Shown piece by piece: positions 21,734 through 34,547 of a stretch of 64,000 nucleotides of DNA. Both the position numbers and the translations under genes were made by a program. The DNA is from Portulaca oleracea. Lineage: Eukaryota; Streptophyta; Magnoliopsida; Caryophyllales; Portulacaceae. The notes under the pieces are model-generated. The model had not been told where the DNA came from and ran no database searches. It was given only the letters and a program-made list of their open reading frames with translations. The stretch is taken from contig CM055888.1 in the NCBI GenBank assembly GCA_029582165.1, positions 16,353,501-16,417,500 on the forward strand. Direction: 5' to 3'. The first letter of the stretch is position 1. Each line of letters opens with the position of its first letter.

Positions 21734-22806
21734 TGTTGAACCTTGGTTTTACCGCTTTTTACCTCGGTTTTTATTGTCTTATTGAACTTATCTATGTTAT
21801 TTAGTTTAAGTTTAATAGTGTTTTTTATCATCTTCGCTAATTGAGACTAATCTGTTTAATTGTCTTATTTTTAGATAATTTTTAGATAAGTGATGATGAC
21901 ACATGAAGTAAAAGATTGGAATTAAGCAGCAAAGGAAGCCAACACACTCGCGCCAGAAAATTAGAAGCGAAGTTGGGATTTCCAGTTCAGCACACCTAGG
22001 TATGCCAATCGGCACGGACACCCGTGCCAAATTGCAGTCTTTTGTTTTAAATAGTTTTATTAATTAGAAGAAAGACAGTTCTTCATTATTACGTTTTTTT
22101 CACTTCTAGTTGCTCTAGGGCTTGAGGGGAGGTTTCTCCCTAAGCATTTATGGTTCTATCCCTTTCTCACTATTTTCTCCTATGTTAAGTTCTTCTTAGT
22201 TTTGTGTTGTTTGGGTTGTGATTGATGTGTTTGACAATGAATTAATCTTGTTTTAGTCCTAATCTATCTAAATTCATCCTTGTAATTAAAGGTTTCATCA
22301 TGCCCACCACGTGTTCAATGAAATGCTCGAGAGAGTGTTCATATGTTTTTCTTTGGGCAATTGATGTATGCCGAGAGGTGAGATTAATTTCCTTGTATGG
22401 TAGAGAAAATAGTTAGGGTTTTTGACATGAGAATAGTCAAATTCTAACTAGGTCTAGGGTTGCTATTCTTGTAGTTTAATTAGACTAACTCCATGAGAAT
22501 AGGTAGTTAGAATAATTAAACTAGCCCTTGACCCTCGAGAGAGGGCTTTGATGAGCTTTAATGGTGCAACCGATCACTCTTAATTGCTTTTTTAGAATTG
22601 GTAGATTAGGTTGTTCAAATTGATTAGTTGTTGAATCCTGATTTTGTTGCCTGAACATCCTTTTATTGCTTTCGTAGTTTGTAGCTTTGTTCGTCACCAC
22701 CATCATTTTGATTAATATACCTAGCTCGAAACACTTGAGTCCGCTCTGAGTGCTTAGAACACAACTCCTTGAGATCGATAACCGTACTCCCAAAAGTACG
22801 ATAACA
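21734..22806 (+). repeat. Right LTR of element B
   Basis: 1073 bp, ending ACGATAACA before TSD AGTAG. It contains the GGCACGGACACCCGTGCC dyad (22011-22028), cleaner than in the left LTR. It is very close to the LTR start at 63568-64000. Confidence 0.9.
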
Positions 22807-22811
22807 AGTAG

Positions 22812-24306
22812 TTAGAGTACATCTTAATGAGTGTACCTATTTAGGAGAATTAGGGAGTAATTCGTGAGTAGCTAAGTGGTGTCTTAGTGAGCAGTTTTTG
22901 TCATAAACCTTCTATAAAGGTTCTATCATGGCTGGTTGGTCATCTCAAGGGAGTTAGGATCAACCTAGTGAGTTGTAAGTAAATGTAAGGACAAGGTTCC
23001 TTGACAGGTTTGCTAGTTCATTTATCAACCATTTGTAATTGTTCCTGTGTTATATTTCAATAATATATTTATTTCTATTTCTTATAAGTATTAAACTAAC
23101 CTTTACAAATTCAAGGTATTTGTACTAATATTTTTTGTTTAGTGAATTGTTAGTCATTTATGCTTCCTACATGTGTTTTCATTTAATTCTTAATAACCAT
23201 ATTGAATCGAGACACTTACCATTTTACAAAGTACAATTCACCAACGAAATTGAATAGGCCCTACTAAACCGAAAATAATACCTTATATAATGCTTGTTAA
23301 ATTCTTTACCGGACAAACACATAGTAAAATTCAATGAGTCATAATCTTCACATCCAAAAACCTCATATTAAATCACAGATATCATATACTCCCTCTTTCT
23401 GATATTATTTGTCACACATCAATCATTTTGTGGTTTTCTATCCTTAGCATCTCAAATAATATTTTTCTAATAACTACAATATTATACTCTTTATCATAAT
23501 ATTGAATTTAATAATAGTACATTTATATTATGAAATATTATATATATGTATATATATATATATATAAAATTGTTAGTCGAAATTTTAAAATTTGACTGAT
23601 ACATAAAACTATGAGAGTGTTTGCTTGATGGAAAATCCTAGGAAAATTGGTCAACTTTTCCATGTTGACTAATTTTCCTCATGTTTGTTTGCATTGAGGC
23701 TTTGAGAAAAATTTTACAACGGGTCCACAATTCCCAACATTTCCCCAGGGAAAACTTTATGGACGAGGGGGTAAGGGAAATTTTTACGGAGTTTGTTGGG
23801 AAAATATTATAAAGAGCAAATTTGGAAAACACATGCCCATGCAAAACCTGCGAAAGTTACAAGAAATTAATAAGGGTAATTTGGACATTCTAAATATTTT
23901 TTCCCAACAAAGTTACAATGTCAACCAAATATTGTGAAAATTTTCCCGAGACTTTAGGATATAAACCAAACACTATAAAGTACATTTTCCCAATGAAATT
24001 TTCGCAGGGAAAAGTTTTCTGGAATTCTTACAAAAATGCTCTCCATATAACAAATAAAACGGGAAAGAGACAATATTTATTTCTAAAAATTGATGTTATC
24101 AACTAAATAAACAACATATATCATATAATATAAAAATGTTACAAAATCTGCGCAAATACCAATACAGCTTAAGGCCCTATTCCGCAAAATTTGCTATTTT
24201 TGTAGCGATAACTGTTTAATTTACATTTTGATAATAAGTGTTTAGTAAAAGTTGAACTATATGTTGAACTTAAAATGACAGAAAGGGCGTATATTATTAT
24301 TATTAA
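22812..24306. other. AT-rich spacer with old repeat traces
   Basis: 22812-23060 continues the sequence interrupted by element B and resembles degenerate LTR/leader sequence. TACTCCCTCTTTCTGATATTATTTGTCAC at 23389 looks like one Stowaway-type terminus without a partner. 23520-23570 is TA-rich. No genes are recognised. Confidence 0.35.
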
Positions 24307-24559
24307 GTTGTTGTTGTTGTTGTTGTTGTTGTTTCTGCTTGTTGTTGTTTCTGCTTCTTGTTGTTGTTGTTGTTGTGGTTATTGTTTCTGTTGTTGTTTC
24401 TGCTGTTGTTGTTTCTGCTTGTTGTTGTTGTTGTTGTTGTTTCTGTTGTTGTTTCTACTGTTGTTGTTGTTGTTGTTGTTTCTGCTTGTTGTTGTTGTTG
24501 TTGTTGTTTCTGCTTGTTGTTGTTGTTGTTGTTGTTGTTGTTTCTGCTGCTGCTGCTGC

Positions 24560-24597
<38 letters not shown>

Positions 24598-24745
24598 CTG
24601 CTTCTTGTTGTTGTTGTTGTTGTTGTTGTTTCTGTTGTTGTTGTTGTTGTTTCTGCTTGTTGTTGTTGTTGTTGTTGTTTCTGCTGTTGTTGTTGTTGTT
24701 GTTTCTGCTGTTGCTGCTGCTGCTGCTGTTGTTGTTGTTATTGTT
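24307..24745 (+). repeat. (TTG/GTT)n compound microsatellite
   Basis: About 440 bp of TTG triplets are interrupted by TTTCTGCTTG and CTG-run (CTGCTGCTG) segments. All long open frames here (poly-Leu, poly-Cys, poly-Val; poly-Asn/Gln on the minus strand) are products of the repeat, not genes. Confidence 0.97.
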
Positions 24746-24875
24746 TTTCAACTATTTACTATTTATTATTAATAAAATTCTACTATTTATTTAATTCAAA
24801 ATTAGTTAAACACATATATTTTGGTGTGGCTGTGATTTAAACATAATTTGACTAGATTGACCAAAGTGTAGAATA

Positions 24876-25784
24876 AATTGAATTTACCCTACCTGAGATT
24901 TACGGTAATAATTTTACACACCCCATATTTGTGAAATAATTTTTACCTTACCTCACAATAACTCTAAGTGTTTTATATCCTACCTGAAGTTTGACGTAAT
25001 AATTAATACACACCCCACTTTTGTTAAATAACTTTTCCCTTACCTCACATAAATTGTAAGAGATTTTTACCCAACTTGAGGTTTGTCGTAAGTGTTATTG
25101 CAACACTACAACATAACAAGGATGTCACGACTTAACAGGGCGATCCATAACGTATTGGACGCAGAAATTTTTCGCCCGACCGATAACTTATCTAATGAAG
25201 CGTTTAGCAAAGACTAGGAGTATACTTTATTTATCAATTTTTATTTATTTTAATGTGAATAACTTAAATCATGATGTATGAATCAATAACTAGCTATGTA
25301 TGAGTAGATTCACATTTTGGTGGAAATCGACAACTGCGAAAAGGTTTACGATTGATCTACATGATCGGCAGTGCAGAGGGTAGTAAGGGAGGAATGAGAG
25401 GTTAGGGAAAGAGTTTAATGGAACATAGATGATGGATACTGAAATTTCATTGTAGATTATTTCCTGTTTGATTCCTAGGATGGCATTTTATGGCATTCAA
25501 ATGTTGTTATGGATTTTAGATCTTCAGTAGTAAAGGTGGAAATCGAAGATCTAGATTTTCAGCAACACTTACTGTCATAACAAGTTATGTAAAAATCACT
25601 TACAACTATTGTGAGGTAGGGTAAAAATTATTTCACAAAGGTGGTTTGTATAATAATTATTACGACAAACCTCGGGTAGGATAAAAAACATTTAGAGTTT
25701 ATGTGAGGTAAGGTAAAAATTATTTCGCAAATGTGGGCTATGTAAAAATTATTACAGCAAATCTCGGGTAGGGTAAATGTAATT
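24876..25784. mobile_element. Long-TIR (MULE-like) non-autonomous element
   Basis: Inverted arms of about 220 bp (24876-25105 and 25561-25784) enclose 450 bp of unrelated sequence. Each arm is a tandem pair of about 100-bp units built on TTTACCCTACCTGAGATTT...GTGAAATAATTTTTACC. Long TIRs with internal tandem repeats suggest a Mutator-like element, but no 9-bp TSD or transposase is visible. Confidence 0.65.
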
Positions 25785-26178
25785 GACTCCCAAAGTGCAT
25801 ATATTAAGCCAACTCAATGTATAGGGAAAATCCATTATAATTGTATTATAATTAATACCTCATATTATTAATGGGCGGAGAAGTTACAAAAGAGGCATCC
25901 GTAAAGAGAGAAGCTAACAAAAAATAAAAAAGTAAACACTGGGTCATGAAAAATCACGGATAAAAATTGTGAAGAGGTGAACTAGGTTTTTTATACGAAT
26001 GGCATAATGTGTAATATAATAAAAATAATCAAGGGTAGTTCTGGAAATAAAATATGAAAATGCTTTAAGTTAGCTTTGACGTTAAGAAGGTTAACGTCTG
26101 GTAGACGAGATGCGGAACACTATTTTTTGACATGATCTACTAATTTACCTAACGGACATAATTAAAGAAAATAGCGTT
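25785..26178. other. AT-rich spacer, nothing recognised
   Basis: Unique-looking sequence up to the insertion site of the 29-kb nested element. Confidence 0.4.
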
Positions 26179-27068
26179 TGTAGGAGGCAAAAATTTGTCA
26201 ACAAACAAGAAAATGACACATATAAAATAAACTTATTTTTATTTGGCCAATTATTAGCCGCCACGTGTCAAATTAATTACGACGGTCCATTTAATTAAAT
26301 TTTAAATGGAAATATATCATGGTCAATAGTATCGTGACACGTGTCAATTATGATGCAGAAAATAGTAATTATTTCTTTATTTAAAATTAAAGGAATAATT
26401 ATTAATTTGGGCCCAAGCCCAAAGCCGACTCAAACCCTAGGAAACCCTAGGCCTCCAGAGCCTATAAATAGGGGTCCTGTCCCTCATTTTCAACACACTC
26501 GGCGGTCTCCTCCGGCGACATTCGGCATTGTGCACTCTAGAGGTTTCAGAAGATCAAACGACCAGCAGTCTCCAACTACCAAGCGCCAAGGGTCGAAGTC
26601 TGGAAAAGCTCAAGATCGAGTCTCTAAGCCTCTACTGCGTTAAGATCAGGAACTGCTACAGAGTTCTTCAGAAAGACGTGCAAAGTCTTCAGAAGATCGA
26701 ACTACAAACGATCTCTAGCTACCAAGCGCCAAGGACCAACGTCGACAAGTTGAACAACTTCTGTTCTTCGCATCAAAGACTGTACTCATCTTCCTCGTCT
26801 GGTTCATCGATCGAGACCAAACACTATGCCCTCGCATCCAAGAATCGAGAGAACTACAAGTGAGTTCTTCAGCTCGACCTGCACTCGAGATCGAGATCAA
26901 ACGTGTGCACCCTCGACTCACCCAAGTCATAAGAGATCGAATCAGAGGATATCATTATTGTATTTAATACAGAGATTGTACCCGCTTACATTCAAATATT
27001 AATACAAATTAATTTGATTCCCATATTTCTTGTCTTTATTTATTTCAGGCTCGAAATTTGTGTTTACA
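26179..27068 (+). repeat. Left LTR of element D
   Basis: 890 bp, highly similar to 54561-55440. A TATA box CTATAAATAGG lies at 26462-26472. The second half contains degenerate GAAGATCGAACGACC and CAAGCGCCAAGG words that create spurious ORFs. Confidence 0.9.
26462..26472 (+). promoter_or_regulatory. TATA box of element D left LTR
   Basis: CTATAAATAGG, preserved in the right LTR at 54834-54844. Confidence 0.65.
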
Positions 27069-27070
27069 AA

Positions 27071-27090
27071 TTTGGCACGCTCAGTGGGAC
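27071..27090 (+). promoter_or_regulatory. Primer-binding-site region of element D
   Basis: TTTGGCACGCTCAGTGGGAC directly follows the LTR end, a sequence type common after plant Ty3/gypsy LTRs. The priming tRNA is not assigned here. Confidence 0.6.
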
Positions 27091-27151
27091 ATCTCTGCCT
27101 CTCATCTCTTTCTCCAAGAAGTCAAATTCGACCTTCGATTCAGGTGACGTG

Positions 27152-28351
27152 ATGGCCGTCAACATGGAAGAAAAGATAGCTCAACTTGAGGCTAATGCTA
27201 TACAAGCTCGCCAGGGAAAGAGAAGAGAAAGACAAGAAGATCAGCGAACAAAGTGAACAGATCGCAAAACTGATGAAGAAGATAGTGAAGCGCCCGTATT
27301 AAGACTCCGATGAAGATTCCGACAAAGAGGAATCTGACAAAGAGTCTTCCAAAGGCGATAGTGACAAGGAAGAAAAGAAGGACTTATTTTCAGGATCAAT
27401 GATTGCAGAAGAGATTCAAAACTTGATTACAGATGCAGTGAAGGCTCAACTCAGAGAAGGATCTGGAAAAGGTCACTTATACACGAAGCCATACACGAAA
27501 AGGATCGATTCCCTTCGAATGCCACAACGATATCAACCCCCGAAGTTTAATCAATTTGATGGAAGGGGTAATCCCAAGCAGCACGTTACTCATTTTATTG
27601 AGACTTGTAGCAATGCCGGTACGGAAGGAGATCGACTAGTCAAGCAGTTCGTTCGCTCTTTGATAGGGATCGCATTCGATTGGTATACGGAGTTAGAGCC
27701 TAAATCTATTAACAGTTGGGAACAAATGGAGCATGAGTTTCTCAACAGATTCTACTACGCTCAACGGGTCGTCAGCATGACAGAGTTGACAAACACCAAG
27801 CAATGGGAGGGCGAGCCAGTATTTGACTGTATCCATCGTTGGAGGGCTCTTAGTCTTGAATGCAAGGATCCCCTCACCGAAGTTTCAGCTGTCAATATGT
27901 GAGCTTAAGGTATGCACTGGGATTTGCTCTACGTCCTCAAGATGGTCAAGCCGAAAACCTTTCAGGAGTTGGCAACTAAGGCACATGATATGGAGATCAC
28001 CATAGCAAGTTGACGGGGAAGGTCTTCATCTTCATATGATCCAAGGAACGACGATAGGTATAAGAAGAATGACAAGTGGCCAAAGACTTCGAAAGAAGAG
28101 TCAATGGCTTTTTCAACAAGCGAACCAGTGCGAATCTCTGCTAAACCTAAACCCAAAAGGGAGAAAGTCACTTCTTCGAAAGATGCTGAAAGGAAGCGCC
28201 CTACACTGAATAAGCTTCAAAAAAGAAGTACCCATTTCCAGACTTAGATTTGTCAGGAATGCTCGATGACTTGTTAGAGACAGGAGTAATCGAACTTCCA
28301 GAACCAAAGAGGCCGGAAGAAGTGGGAAGAACCACAGACCCAATATATTGT
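27152..28351 (+). pseudogene. Ty3/gypsy-type gag of element D, 5' part
   Basis: From ATG 27152 (MAVNMEEKIAQLEANAIQAR) the gag reading frame needs a shift near 27225 and passes stops near 27298, 27899 and 28012. It includes a Lys/Asp/Glu-rich linker and then the retrotransposon gag capsid domain (27520-27760: PKQHVTHFIETCSNAG, LVKQFVRSLIGIAFDWY, WEQMEHEFLNRFY). It ends at DPIYC, the first half of the zinc-binding motif, where the LTR array inserted. Gag forms the virus-like particle that packages element RNA; this copy cannot make the full protein. Confidence 0.85.
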
Positions 28352-31300
28352 TGTAACACCCCCAGATTCATAATCCCTGGATTATCAATAAACAACTCAT
28401 AACCCAATGATTAGCGCAGTGGAAATATAATCCGAAGGTATTCCCGCCGTCCACAAATATGGACAAGGCTTATCAATTACAACTAAACAACAACCATATA
28501 TGTACGACTCTAAACAATACACTACAATCCCGAAAAGGAGAGTTTGAACAACATACATAACCTTAACTTCCCATACAAAACCTTAAATCACTTATAATTT
28601 ACACAAGCAAATAGAGGAATCACCTCCAGCTAACCCCTTATAAATAAGTATGTCAACCATATCTCCTTTATTGCTTAACTGACTTCTTTATCGGAGCTTG
28701 TCTTATTTGCCTTAATCTTAGAAGCACCACCTAAAACAAAATATAAAACAATTTGCAAATGAGTTGAAACTCAATACGCATACCTATCTGATATATAAAA
28801 TTGAAGCAATTCATTTTATTTCGCGCATTTCAATTCATTTTGCAAACAATAAAACAATAAAACAACAATAAACTTGCTTGCCATATTATTATCTTGATGG
28901 TCCCCAGCTTGCGATCATCGCTCTAAGCCTCCGTATGCACATACCCGGACCGATCGGGAGGTCCGGATGGGTATACACTGGCCAGATATTAACTTTGGTA
29001 GTGCTCAATGGCACAAGTAACCTGGGTCGGGGCAATAATTACGTGAGAAAAACATGTAAACATTACTCAATTACATTGTAATTATTAAACTTGCTTACTT
29101 GAACTCAACTAAATGAGTTTGGGTAAAGTACAGGCAATATGCGTACCTTACACTTGAACCCGCAAATAAAGCGACTTGAAAGGTTGACTGGACTCGAACA
29201 GGGAGCAGCAACGACCTCTTGGATCATACTTGAGATAGGAACAACAAAAAAGAAATAAGTTGGATTCTTGGTAAGGAGGGATTCTCCTAATTAGCTTGAA
29301 GAAATTTAACTATAATTAAAAGATTGGAGAATTTTTTTGGTCTTTCCACTAAATTTGCGGAAAGCATAATTCTCTTTATAGACCTCTAAAAATTTCGTAA
29401 GAGGACTTTTCGGAAAGCTAACAAATATGTACTCCAACTCTCTAGTTAAGAGTTGAAGCCAAAATGAGTGTAAAGGCTTGAAAATAAATAAACAAGAGGG
29501 CTGGCCTGCAGAAATTCCAACTTAGGAAGAGAACTTTGAGAATTCATAACATAAAGAATATATATCGTAAGAATGTGTGCTAGTAGTTTATGGAAAACTT
29601 AAATCATATACTATAACTCTTATGTTGACCACAAATTTAGAAAAGGTTTGGAAGCCACCGGAGATTAGCTCTGAGAAAGGGTTAGTGAATTAAAATTCTG
29701 GTTCGACATGGTCAGGAGCCTTACTTTGGCGGGTCATAACATTTCACTCCGATATGCGATGAACGCATAAGACCCCATTCCGGAAACCTTGTGAAGCATA
29801 CTACAACTCTCATGTTCAACACTTAAGCTAATAAGGTCTTCTCGATAACGTAAAATGCTTGGGAACCTACTGCCTCAAAATCGTATAAAAATATAGTCCC
29901 CTACTTAAAATTGCCAAAACTTGAGTTATACACCTTGAAATCCCAACATTGGAAGCTCGTATGGAAGCTATTGCCTAAGACTATTAAATCCCACCATAAG
30001 TTTGATCATGGGACACTTCAAAGGTCCTTGAAAACATGCAAAATAGCCCTATAACATATTTTGACAAATTTTGATTTCTTCACACTTATAGGACATAATT
30101 TTCACCACTATTTACTCTTTATATTAAGTAAGTCTCATGGACCATACTCAACGCAACATAATGAGTCTTAATTTATCAATATCTTTCCCCTAGCTAGTCA
30201 AGACATGCATGCAGTATGCCTTGATACTTAAATTTCCTGGAAACTTTTCACTCTTATTGTACTAACATGAAACCCTTTGATGTCCCCCTCATAAATCATT
30301 CTAAGCTCTTACCCAATCCATTATGTGCACAAGGTTTAGACAATGTCTCCCACTACTAAGGCATAAAATTCAGCAACATCATGTTCTTGCACTCCAACAT
30401 CAAAACATCAAGTTCTTGCATTATAACGTAATCCACCAGCATAGAAATCTATCAACATGTTATCAAATCTAAAAGTACTTTGGGCGAGAAATTTTAACAT
30501 GCAACCACAGTGTACTCCAAACAACACTAAATCGTCAACTGTAAACCAAGATTTCACATTACTCATATTCAATTACCACCAAGACAACCCAATTCAGTAG
30601 CCTAGTATCAAAATTGCAAGTATCAAAATTGCACTATTAACTTCGAAGCATGACAAAAGAATCATAATCTGTAAACTTACAATAGCAAAGAAGTGAGTTG
30701 GGATGGAGGACCTAGAGTTTGAGATTACCACAAAGAGGGAGAAGGATGATGAAATGTGGAGGGTGTTGGTGGGGCTTAGGCTTGGTAGTCCTCAGACACC
30801 GGTGACGGTGAGCAGGGAGACGGAAATCGACAAGAAAAAGGGAGACAGAACCGACCGAGTAAGAGCAGAATCAAGGAGACAATCAGACAAGGTTTTTCCG
30901 ACTGGGTGGCAATCGCTTAGCTGGGCGGCGTCCGATGATCGTCCGACGGGGGCGGTGGCACAGAGATAACAGTAGGCATAAATAAGGGGAGAAGGAGCAA
31001 TTGAGTTTGGGACCAAAAATGTGTTTGAAAGAAAATAGAATAGCTTTGCTTTTCTATTGAAGGCCCCTCAACTATCTATTTAAATACTAAATTAACCTTA
31101 CCCTTTTTTTTTTAACGTTTCCTACTAAACCCAATACTACTAACTTATGGTCTCGGAATAAAATTCACGAAAATTAAAATAATGAGAGGAAGAATTCAAA
31201 TAATTATGGGGAAAGTGAACTAAATTAAACCTTAAATAAATTAAGGAATGAAAGGTATAATTATAATAATATTATTATTACTATTGATAATGCTGACGAA

Positions 31301-31533
31301 TCGGTCGACTCGATAAAACTTGGCCAGGTAAGTAACCCGAATATCCCGAGAGTAATTGAATAGTTGATATTGTTACTTGACTAATTTACATATTATATAC
31401 TAAGTTTATGGCGGTCGTTGCTCCGTTCGAGTCCTACAAAAACACAAACAGTTAACTAAATTGAAATGCGCGATTTAGTTAATTAAACTCATTACTTAAC
31501 TTAATTACGTTGGGTTCGGGTCGGGTTATTACA
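28352..31533 (-). repeat. Array LTR 1
   Basis: 3182 bp, TGTAACACCCCC...GGGTTATTACA on the plus strand. It lacks the 650-bp segment found in LTRs 2 and 3 and has a short AGTATCAAAATTGC duplication there (30604-30640). Confidence 0.9.
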
Positions 31534-32809
31534 GTCTACCCCTTTAAAAGAAGTTTTGTCCTCGAAACTTAATAGAAATCATTACTTAATGGGAATGTGT
31601 GACTTGATACTAATTTAGCATGTTGCCACGATTTCATTGCTCACTACACTTAATGCGACTATTCTTTAATAAGTAATTGAGTCGGCTATTCATGGGACTG
31701 CAATTCATATTCTCACATAACTATTGGAATAGGCTATTATTTTTTGAATACTAATCTTACACATTGGGTTTCGATCCATTTGGCATTGGTCGACCCATTT
31801 CGTTTCTTTGTAAGAGAGTAAGGGTCACAAGGTGTGTTTCAAATTTAATTTGTCCCTATTACTTCAACTTTTCTTTAAAACAAACCAAGCACTCTCCAAG
31901 TACTATATATTCTTAAATCAACATATAATTTACTTTCAAGTTGTCTAAAACCAAGGGCCCTTGTATTTTTCTTTAGAAATCATTACCGATATTGTCCGAT
32001 TCTCCACTATTAATCACAAAAACCCCTTATAAAAATTCTATGTACCTTACTCCCCAAATTTCATTAAACTTACTTATAGGACATTTATTTCCCCATAATT
32101 CATCTCACTTCATGTTCACTAACACACCTCCCCCAGAATTGATGACAATAAAAGAAATAATTATAGTAAAAATAAATGGGTGTAGGGGACCAAATAAGAT
32201 AAGGGGAGGATAGAGAGATAAGATTGGTGATAAATATATGTATGAATATCAAGAGAAATGATTAAGCCAAGGTCTAAAAAGATGGCTTTAATATTTCATG
32301 ATGGAATGTGGATAACCTATGCATTTCAAGTGAATATCAGATGTGAATGATGGTTAATAAAAGATGACCGAGATTGATAGTGATCATAATTACGTCAAAA
32401 GCACGACAACCAATAAGGTTAATCAATAAGGACTGATTAACTTGACTTAATTTGGAAAGAGAAATATTGGGGCGAACTTTTGATTTTCAGAATGAGATCA
32501 AATAATGATTGTGATGACTGAATAATAACAACAATATAAATAATAAAATCAAAATGACTATTGGAATTTGAAATTCAACGGTCGTAGTGCATATAAGTAA
32601 CATTGTAACAACAAGGAATTATTTAGAGTGGTTGTTATTATTAACTACTTGAAGCAACACAAGGATATAGATTATTGAGCTTGAATTACCTACAACAGAT
32701 ATTGAGAAGGAATTTTGAATTCAACGTGCTAATTAGTTAAGGAAGATAATGATCACTCATGAAAAAGAAGAAAGACATGCCATGTGAAGAGCCATATAAG
32801 GTAAATGGA

Positions 32810-33000
32810 AACATGGATTGATAGTAATTGAAGCGAAACGCAATAGTCATGAGAAAATTAAACTGAGTTGACCCCAAAAAGTTGGTAATGACATAATGCA
32901 TCACCAATGAAAACATGGATTGATAGTAATTGAAGCGAAACGCAATAGTCATGAGAAAATTAATCTGAGTTGACCCCAAAAGTTGGTAATGACATATTGT
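32810..33000 (-). repeat. 98-bp tandem duplication in internal region 1
   Basis: ACATGGATTGATAGTAATTG to GTTGGTAATGACATA occurs twice, 98 bp apart. Internal region 2 has one copy (39060-39140). Confidence 0.85.
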
Positions 33001-34530
33001 TAGGATGGAAGTAGGAGCATACACCCAATGAAGTAGTAGGGCTAACCAGAATGATATAAACTTATGATATTAGTGTAAGGAGGAGTACGATTCAAATTAA
33101 ATCAAGCATGAATATATAAGGTTGGATTTAAGTTTCTAATAGAATCATAGGAAAATGGGAATAGTTGATCCCAAATTAATGGATAAGACATCAAATGCTA
33201 ACTAGGATTCACAAATATGGTGATGAAGGAAAACTCACCATGAGGGTTAATAGCATGAATATAAGACAAGGATTTGATTCATGTAATGAAAATATGATAT
33301 GACAACTAAGTAAAAGAGACTTGAACTTCACCAGTGCTATATTTAAGGGAAATCATTAAATATATAAATATTCGAAATTAAATAAAGGATGGGGGCTTTT
33401 ACATCCCAAAATCTTGCTAGATGTCACCCAAAGTAATTCCTCCATACATATTCAAATAACTATATTCACATGATATAATCATTCTCCCATTTCTCTTTTT
33501 TTTTCACAATAATAAATGTTCACCTCAATACCTTTCTCCTTTCTCAACATATATCTTTTCTTCATAATTCTTCATTACATATGCATATCATAATATCAAT
33601 AGCGCCCCAAAGAAAATCAGGATCCTTGTGCCCCTGATAATACTTCTAAAGTATCTCCTATGTATATAAGGTTCTGAATCCACCCCTCAAACCGCTATTA
33701 AAAACCTTAAAACTAATTTGACAATCAGAAAACCATAGCCTTTTATTTTCCTGGAGAATTTCGGCGAAGTCTCCTCTATAATATGGACTATCCCAAATTA
33801 TATGAAATCATCACAACCTGCCAAAACACATTTTAGCTTCAATTGGATACAATAAGGGGCGACAAACCCACTTAATCACAACAACCCATTAGTTTTATCC
33901 ACCATACAAATATTAAACTTTAAATCAATTATGTATAGACGATAGTAGAATCGCTCACTCTTGCACTAAACTAATAATTCAAATCCAATCATGTACCTAC
34001 CTCTCCAGGCCCAGGCATGAATAGAAACTCTACCCAAAAGGTGCATCATGATCTTGTAGGCATTCGGCAATCTTGGAAATGTCATTAACTAAAAGAGAAC
34101 AAAACAAGGAAAATAGCAAAGTTAGTAACTTATATTGATACACTTAGCTAATTGACTCCCAAACTAAGTTATTTAACCCTCTATCCAGTCCCATAAGTGG
34201 GATTTCCACTATTACCCATAAGATCATATAAATAAGGCGCAAAACCTTCAATTCAAGTCATGATATTGAACTTAATTGACTTTATCAACTAACTATGCAT
34301 ATATATATTCTAGAACCATAACTCTACTCTTGGTTTCTACCCCAAGTCCTATTATTCACATCTTACTTGCTCACGTTATACTTGGCCTTTAATTTTACTT
34401 TTATTACTCAACATACACCCAACTCAATCATCCAAAAAGGCAGCAATTCACATACCAAGAAAGATAATTCATATACAATATGCTTTCCCTTATTCATGTC
34501 CTAATAACTCACAACAACTCCAAATTCTTT

Positions 34531-34543
34531 TGCTCTGATACCA
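34531..34543 (-). promoter_or_regulatory. Primer-binding site (tRNA-iMet), internal region 1
   Basis: TGGTATCAGAGCA on the minus strand, four bases from LTR 2. Confidence 0.8.
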
Positions 34544-34547
34544 TAAA

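Larger units (their letters stand above)
17105..22806 (+). mobile_element. LTR retrotransposon B, non-autonomous, single ORF
   Basis: A 5702-bp element lies between perfect TSDs AGTAG (17100-17104 and 22807-22811). LTRs start TGTTGAACCTTGG and end ACGATAACA/ACGACAACA. The primer site TGGCGCCATTGCCGGGGA (18255-18272) matches the tRNA-Asp complement at 17 of 18 positions. TTTAAGCATGGGGCGAT is the polypurine tract. The internal region has only the damaged gag-like ORF, then a piece of a foreign LTR related to the array LTRs at 28352. A second copy of the 3' half is at 62564-64000. Confidence 0.92.
31534..34547 (-). other. Array internal region 1 (non-coding)
   Basis: 3014 bp with no coding signal on either strand. 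The polypurine tract is at 31534-31550 and the primer site at 34531-34543 (minus). It contains a 98-bp tandem duplication at 32810-33000 that internal region 2 lacks. Confidence 0.85.

Noticed and set aside
23389..23420. Stowaway-like terminus ACTCCCTCTTTCTG
   Set aside because: No partner terminus downstream; noted only as a trace in the spacer entry.
23610..24050. Possible transposon with ends GAGAGTGTTTGC and GCTCTC
   Set aside because: Inverted match is only a few bases beyond the first six and no TSD could be found.
24275..24840. Long ORFs of 98-165 codons in three plus frames and one minus frame
   Set aside because: They are translations of the GTT/TTG microsatellite (homopolymeric Leu, Val, Cys, Asn, Gln).
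26341..26930. 100-111-codon frames (and 54887-55339)
   Set aside because: They lie wholly within the LTRs of element D, with no homology and frames not conserved between LTRs.
28878..29081. Frame repeated at 41222-41425 (MPYYYLDGP...)
   Set aside because: It lies in homologous positions of array LTRs 1 and 3 and simply reflects LTR identity; no ATG-initiated conserved protein signal.
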